Assembly (NCBI GenBank): GCA_028726605.1
Contig: JAQYPV010000007.1
Location: forward strand, 1 to 64,000
Length of the DNA: 64,000 bases
Direction of reading: 5' to 3'
Source: Peptoniphilaceae bacterium
Lineage (GTDB): Bacteria; Bacillota; Clostridia; Tissierellales; Peptoniphilaceae
In this document: positions 59,532 through 64,000 of the stretch, piece after piece
Layout: every line of letters starts with the position of its first letter
How positions within the stretch are numbered: position 1 is the first letter of the stretch
Made by a program: the position numbers and the translations under genes
The notes under the pieces: generated by a model
Told to the model about the DNA's origin: nothing
The model's database searches: none
What the model saw: only the letters and a program-made list of their open reading frames with translations

Positions 59532-60378
59532 TTACGCTTTCATGCAGCGCGCGCTCATCGTGGGCTTTTTGCTGGGCCTCATCATTCCGCTCATGGGCGT
59601 GGTGGTCGTGAATCGCCACACTTCGACTATTGGCGATGCCCTCTCGCACGCGTCGCTGGCCGGCATCGGCCTCGGCCTTCTGACGGGCATGGCGCCGCTC
59701 GCCGGCTCCATCCTGATGACGGTGGCAGGGGCGTTTGCCATCGAGTTCGTGCGCTATCGCTTCCCCAAAAACGGCGACCTCGCTACGGCCATGGTCATGT
59801 CCGCCGGCGTGGGACTCGCCTCGCTCTTTTCGGACCTGGTGCCCACGGCCATGAAATTCGAGTCGTATCTCTTCGGCTCCATTCTCACCATCTCTCAGGA
59901 GGAGGTCATCTTCTCCGTGGCCATTAGCCTCATGGTCTTCGTGCTCTTCTTTTCGCTGTACTATCCGCTCTTGTACTTGAGCGTGGATCCCAACGGCGCA
60001 CGACTCACGGGCATGCCGACGGGGCTTTTTGACGCGCTCTTCACCGCGCTGCTCGCGGTGACCATCGCCATTGCCGCGCGCACCATCGGCGCGCTCATGG
60101 TCTCGTCGCTCATGATTTTGCCCGTGGCGACGGCGCTCTTCTTTGCGCGAAGCTACCGCGAGACGGTGTTCCTTTCCATGGGCTTTGGGGTCTTTCTGGT
60201 GATCGCGGGACTCGTCGCGTCCTACTCTCTAGGACTCAAGCCAGGTGGCGCAATCGTCGTCATCGGCATCGTCCTCTTTGGCCTCGCCTGGATCATCAGC
60301 GCGACGCTTCGGCAGCGGCCCATGCCGGTGGAGGAGACGATGGGTCCCGTCACCGACGTGTTCGAATCCGACAAGTGA
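59524..60378 (+). CDS. znuB: Zinc ABC transporter permease
   Basis: ABC-3 family: GDALSHASLAGIGLG; overlaps znuC. Confidence 0.88.
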   Translation: MLSYAFMQRALIVGFLLGLIIPLMGVVVVNRHTSTIGDALSHASLAGIGLGLLTGMAPLAGSILMTVAGAFAIEFVRYRFPKNGDLATAMVMSAGVGLASLFSDLVPTAMKFESYLFGSILTISQEEVIFSVAISLMVFVLFFSLYYPLLYLSVDPNGARLTGMPTGLFDALFTALLAVTIAIAARTIGALMVSSLMILPVATALFFARSYRETVFLSMGFGVFLVIAGLVASYSLGLKPGGAIVVIGIVLFGLAWIISATLRQRPMPVEETMGPVTDVFESDK

Positions 60379-60382
60379 TCAC

Positions 60383-60416
60383 AAAAAAAACCGCCGGTCT
60401 CCGGCGGCTTTTTTTT
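60383..60416. terminator. Bidirectional terminator between convergent znuB and rplT
   Basis: A8-CCGCCGG-TCT-CCGGCGG-C-T8. Confidence 0.9.
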
Positions 60417-60436
60417 GTGATCTTTTTTTTCGTCGA

Positions 60437-60784
60437 TCAGGCAGAGACTCTGTCGATCAGCGCCTTGAAATCCTCCGGCTGATGAATGGCCATTTCCGAG
60501 AGCATCTTGCGGTTGATCTGAATGTTCTCGCGCTTGAGGCCGTTCATGAAGCGGGAATAGTTGGTGCCATTCGCGCGGCATGCGGCGTTGATGCGGGCGA
60601 TCCACAGTTGACGGAACTGACGCTTGCGCTGCTTGCGTCCGATGTAGGAGTACTGCAGCGATTTGATGACGGCCTGTTTTGCCGTGCGGTACAGCTTCGA
60701 CTTCGCGCCGTAATAACCTTTTGCCTTCTTTAAGACATTGCGATGCGTCTTCTTCGCGTTGACGCCACCTTTAACTCTAGCCAT
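60437..60784 (-). CDS. rplT: 50S ribosomal protein L20
   Basis: [28 protein letters not shown]... Confidence 0.96.
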   Translation of the reverse strand: MARVKGGVNAKKTHRNVLKKAKGYYGAKSKLYRTAKQAVIKSLQYSYIGRKQRKRQFRQLWIARINAACRANGTNYSRFMNGLKRENIQINRKMLSEMAIHQPEDFKALIDRVSA

Positions 60785-60795
60785 TCCAATCCTCC

Positions 60796-60996
60796 TTAGC
60801 GCGGCAGCATCTTATTGATGCGCTTCATATCACCCTTGCTCACCAACTGGCTCTTGCGCAGCTTGCGAATGCGCTTGCCCGTGTACTTTCCGGTGAAGTG
60901 ACGCTTCCCAGAGGTGAAACGCTTGAGCTGACCGGTCCCTGTACGTTTGAAACGCTTCGCAGAACCGCGATGCGTCTTCATCTTCTGATTTGCCAT
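60796..60996 (-). CDS. rpmI: 50S ribosomal protein L35
   Basis: [26 protein letters not shown]. Confidence 0.96.
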   Translation of the reverse strand: MANQKMKTHRGSAKRFKRTGTGQLKRFTSGKRHFTGKYTGKRIRKLRKSQLVSKGDMKRINKMLPR

Positions 60997-61006
60997 GATG
61001 TTCTCC

Positions 61007-61519
61007 TTACTTCTCATTCTTCGGCGCGAAGAACATGACCATGCTACGGCCTTCCATCTTCGGCGTTTTTTCGACTTGCCCGACTTCCGCGACCAACTCC
61101 GTCACGCGATCCAATACCTCACGCCCGAGGTCGGTATGGCCCAGTTCGCGTCCGCGAAAACGTACGCTGACTTTGACTTTGTCGCCCTCTTCCAGAATCT
61201 CCGCCACTTTTTTGGACTTCGTTTCTAAGTCGTGGTCGTCGATGCGGGGACTGAGACGAATTTCGCGCGTTTCGGCATTTTTTTGGTTCCTGCGTTGTTC
61301 TTTTTGTTTTTTCAACGTTTCATAGCGATACTTGCCGTAGTCGATCAGGCGGCAGACGGGCGGTTCGGCATTGGGCGAAATCAAGACCAAATCCAGTTCC
61401 GCCTCTTCGGCCTTTGCGTGTGCTTCCTGAATGGGCATGACGCCGAGTTGCTCGCCGTCCTCGCTGATCAAACGGACGGTCTTGGCGCGTATCTGCTCGT
61501 TGATTGCTAGTTCCTTAAT
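61007..61519 (-). CDS. infC: Translation initiation factor IF-3 (non-canonical ATT start)
   Basis: [26 protein letters not shown]...; in-frame TGA two codons upstream of ATT; SD GGAGGTG. Confidence 0.9.
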   Translation of the reverse strand: MKELAINEQIRAKTVRLISEDGEQLGVMPIQEAHAKAEEAELDLVLISPNAEPPVCRLIDYGKYRYETLKKQKEQRRNQKNAETREIRLSPRIDDHDLETKSKKVAEILEEGDKVKVSVRFRGRELGHTDLGREVLDRVTELVAEVGQVEKTPKMEGRSMVMFFAPKNEK

Positions 61520-61645
61520 AAGTCACCTCCGGGCATTAAAAAAAGCGGGCAGCACCCACTTCCACAAAGACCCGACGGGTTTTTTACGAAGAACCGAAAC
61601 GCCGAAAGCGGTCGGTGAGAGTGGGAACTCTTCTTTAACAGTGGT
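61520..61645 (-). promoter_or_regulatory. infC-rpmI-rplT leader with attenuator (L20-leader-like)
   Basis: Minus strand stem AAGTGGG-TGCTG-CCCGCTT + T-run (61538-61562) with upstream competing CCCACTCTC. Confidence 0.65.
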
Positions 61646-61674
61646 ATTATATCCTCCGTGATCCCCTGGGTCAA
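61646..61674 (-). promoter_or_regulatory. Promoter of the infC operon
   Basis: Minus strand TTGACC-N17-TATAAT. Confidence 0.75.
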
Positions 61675-61700
61675 GGGTGGGACACATTTAGGGAGGAATT

Positions 61701-62008
61701 ATGCAAAAACGCCACAAACGCTTCAGCGAGCGCATTCGGAAGAATCCGCCGCTGTTATTCTTATTCGGCTATGGCCTTGTGATTCTGGTGGGAACCCTGC
61801 TCCTCATGACCCCTTGGGCGACGTCGGATGGCCACATCGCCCCGTTTATCGCCGCATCATGATGGAAGAAAAGGGGCAATCGAACCTCACCATCGCCACG
61901 ACGATGCTCTTCGGAAAGCTCGGCCCCCTCACCATGTTGCACGCGCTCGTGCCTCGAGGCGAACAGCGCCTGAGCCGTCTGGCCGAAGAGAAGATTCTGG
62001 TGGGTTGA
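61701..62008 (+). pseudogene. KtrB/TrkH potassium transporter remnant: N-terminal 53 aa (61701-61862) plus C-terminal about 50 aa (61859-62008), middle deleted
   Basis: NPPLLFLFGYGLVILVGTLLLMTPWATSDGHIAPFIAAS* then NLTIATTMLFGKLGPLTMLHALVPRGEQRLSRLAEEKILVG*. Confidence 0.75.
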
Positions 62009-62028
62009 GAAGTCGCAAAGGAGAATCT

Positions 62029-62196
62029 ATGGACAAGAAAAGGAAGACGTACGCCGTCATCGGCCTCAGGGACGTGGACGTGGCCATCGAAGGCGAGGAC
62101 ATCCGCATGAACCCCTCACCCGCGGAGATCTTTCACGAGGGCGAGACCGTGTACGCCCTGTTGCCGACGGCGTCCTTTAAGAGGATGGAACTGTGA
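62029..62196 (+). pseudogene. KtrA/TrkA remnant: 55-aa in-frame internal-deletion product
   Basis: MDKKRKTYAVIGL (Rossmann start) joined to RMNPSPAEIFHEGETVYALLPTASFKRMEL (TrkA-C end); SD aaaggag. Confidence 0.7.
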
Positions 62197-63011
62197 AGCG
62201 CATGATCTCCATCACGCGACCGGATCACGTGCGCTACAAACAGTGGATGAAGGCTCAAACTGCTCATGGACGGCACAAGAGCGGGCTTTACTTGATCGAG
62301 AGCCGCAAGCTCGTGGCCGAAGCGCTCGCCGCCGGTGTGGAACTGCAGAACGTCATCTTGCGCGAGGACGCGTGGGAGACATGGGAAGAGACTAAGAGCC
62401 TCGCCGCGGCGCGCGGAAGACTTCAAAATTGGGAAGAGGATCTGCCCTTCGTCTCGCTTGCGGCCAACCTCTTTGACCGCCTGGCGTCGTCTCAGACGCC
62501 AGACGGCATCCTAGCCGTGGCGACCCTCCCCGCGCGGGATCCCGTGCCGCGGCGGCTCAAGGGCCGGGTTCTCATCCTGGATCACTTGCAGGATCCGGGC
62601 AACGTGGGGACGCTCTTGCGCAGCGCGGAGGCGTTCGGCTTCAAATCGGTTCTGGGTTTCGAGAGCGCCGATTTTTACGCGCCGAAGACCCTTCGAAGCG
62701 CCATGGGTTCCACGTTTCGGCTGGACCTCTACGCCGCGCATCAGGCGTCGGTCGACGCGTGGCACGAGGCGATGGGCCTTTTTTGGTGGGGAGCGGATCT
62801 CAAGGGCTTCGATGTCCGTCGGGTGACGTGGCCGGAAGAGTTCGCGCTCGTCATCGGAAACGAGGGGCGAGGCCTTTCGCCGGCGGTCATCGCGCGGCTC
62901 CATGAGACGGTCACCATTCCCATGCAAAAGGTGGAGTCCCTCAACGCGGCGGTGTCGGGGTCGCTTCTGATGGGACTCGCCGCGCTTGAACGGCATTCGG
63001 GCAACCGTTAG
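62193..63011 (+). CDS. TrmH/SpoU-family RNA 2'-O-methyltransferase
   Basis: LDHLQDPGNVGTLLRSAEAFGF; LVIGNEGRGLSPAV; SLNAAVSGSLLMG. Confidence 0.9.
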   Translation: MKRMISITRPDHVRYKQWMKAQTAHGRHKSGLYLIESRKLVAEALAAGVELQNVILREDAWETWEETKSLAAARGRLQNWEEDLPFVSLAANLFDRLASSQTPDGILAVATLPARDPVPRRLKGRVLILDHLQDPGNVGTLLRSAEAFGFKSVLGFESADFYAPKTLRSAMGSTFRLDLYAAHQASVDAWHEAMGLFWWGADLKGFDVRRVTWPEEFALVIGNEGRGLSPAVIARLHETVTIPMQKVESLNAAVSGSLLMGLAALERHSGNR

Positions 63012-63085
63012 AATAAGAAGAAGGATCTCGCTCTGACCGGTGCCGGGCGAGGTTTGTTTTATGGCGTCGGAGGATTGGAGGGAAT

Positions 63086-64000
63086 ATGAAGGAGAAGCTG
63101 GAAGCGCTGCGCCGAGAAGCCTTGGATCGAATTGCACAGGCTTCGGACGATCAGGCGTTGGAAGAGGCCCGAGTGGCCTATTTAGGGAAGAAGGGCGGCG
63201 TGACCGAAATCCTCAAGGGTCTCAAGGACCTGCCGGGAGCCGAACGTAAAGAGGTCGGTCAGCTGGCGAACGAAGTAAAACGCGAGCTCTTCGAGGCCAT
63301 CAACGCGCAAAAAGAGGCGCTCATCGATCAAAAGACGATTCTGGCTCACCCGTTGGATTTGACGCGCCCGGGCACGCCGGTGGCGCGCGGGGGACTGCAT
63401 CCCATCACGCAGATGATGTTCGACTTGAACGACGCCTTTCAGTCCATGGGCTTTGAGATCTTTCGCGAAGACGACATCACGAGTGAAAAATACGCCTTCG
63501 ACAACCTGAACTTCCCGCCGAATCATCCGGCGCGCGAGACGATGGACACGTATTGGCTGGAGGGCACGGAGGAAAAGCGCGGAGCCGAGCGGCTCGCCCT
63601 GCGTCCGCACCTCACCGGGGCCTCGGTGCGCTACTTGATGCAGCACGGTGCGCCGGCACGGTTCATCTACCCGGGCAGCGTCTTCCGCAACGAGACGACG
63701 GACGCCCGCCACGAGCGCGCGTTTACGCAGTACGAGGCGCTCATCGTCGACAGAGACTTCTCGTTTGCTTCGGGGCAACTCCTCATCAACACCATCCTGG
63801 AAAAAGTCTTCGGTCACCCCGTACGCACGCGCATGCGCGCCGGATTCTTCCCCTTCGTGGAGCCGGGGTTTGAGATCGACATGGAGTGCCAGGTCTGTCA
63901 TGGAGAGGGCTGTAAGGTCTGTCACCAGATCGGCTGGATCGAAGTCATGCCGGGTGGTTCGCCGCATCCCAACGTCCTGAAGGCGGCGGGCTTGGATCCG
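63086..64000 (+). CDS. pheS: Phenylalanine--tRNA ligase alpha subunit (truncated by window end)
   Basis: MKEKLEALRREALDRIAQ...HPITQMMFDLNDAFQSMGFEI...RPHLTGASVRYLM...GSVFRNETTDARHERAFTQYEAL. Confidence 0.93.
   Translation, partial: MKEKLEALRREALDRIAQASDDQALEEARVAYLGKKGGVTEILKGLKDLPGAERKEVGQLANEVKRELFEAINAQKEALIDQKTILAHPLDLTRPGTPVARGGLHPITQMMFDLNDAFQSMGFEIFREDDITSEKYAFDNLNFPPNHPARETMDTYWLEGTEEKRGAERLALRPHLTGASVRYLMQHGAPARFIYPGSVFRNETTDARHERAFTQYEALIVDRDFSFASGQLLINTILEKVFGHPVRTRMRAGFFPFVEPGFEIDMECQVCHGEGCKVCHQIGWIEVMPGGSPHPNVLKAAGLDP

Overview
The window is chromosomal DNA from a GC-rich, SCIFF-encoding, Clostridia/Tissierellia-like Firmicute (taxonomy inferred from gene content). It is almost entirely ordinary chromosome. 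Contents in order: nucleoside kinase, pyridoxine kinase, PPK2, aroA, T-box-metNIQ, lysC-asd-hom-thrC-thrB, an Opu-type betaine importer, a YhaO/YhaN nuclease-ATPase pair, copA-csoR, trxB, pdp-cdd, an orphan OadG, a CWB2 surface protein, gltS, a SCIFF ranthipeptide locus, an Orn/Lys/Arg decarboxylase, a heterodimeric ABC exporter, a membrane-tethered sigma-like protein, an M20/transporter/aminotransferase operon, tRNA-Cys, glnA type III, hisS-thrS, znuABC, infC-rpmI-rplT, ktr remnants, a TrmH-family methyltransferase and pheS (cut by the window end). No prophage, CRISPR or intact mobile element was seen. The main items for follow-up are: (1) a SCIFF precursor (48 aa, missing from the ORF track) with its radical-SAM maturase, separated by a terminator; (2) a CopA ATPase with an in-frame C-terminal CopZ-like domain that carries its own Shine-Dalgarno and ATG; (3) ktrB and ktrA genes that each keep only their ends after internal deletions; (4) a degenerate array with a period of about 50 bp; (5) a sigma-like domain fused to a transmembrane helix; (6) an infC gene that appears to start with AUU behind an attenuator-like leader. 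All homology calls come from reading the sequence by eye; no searches were run.
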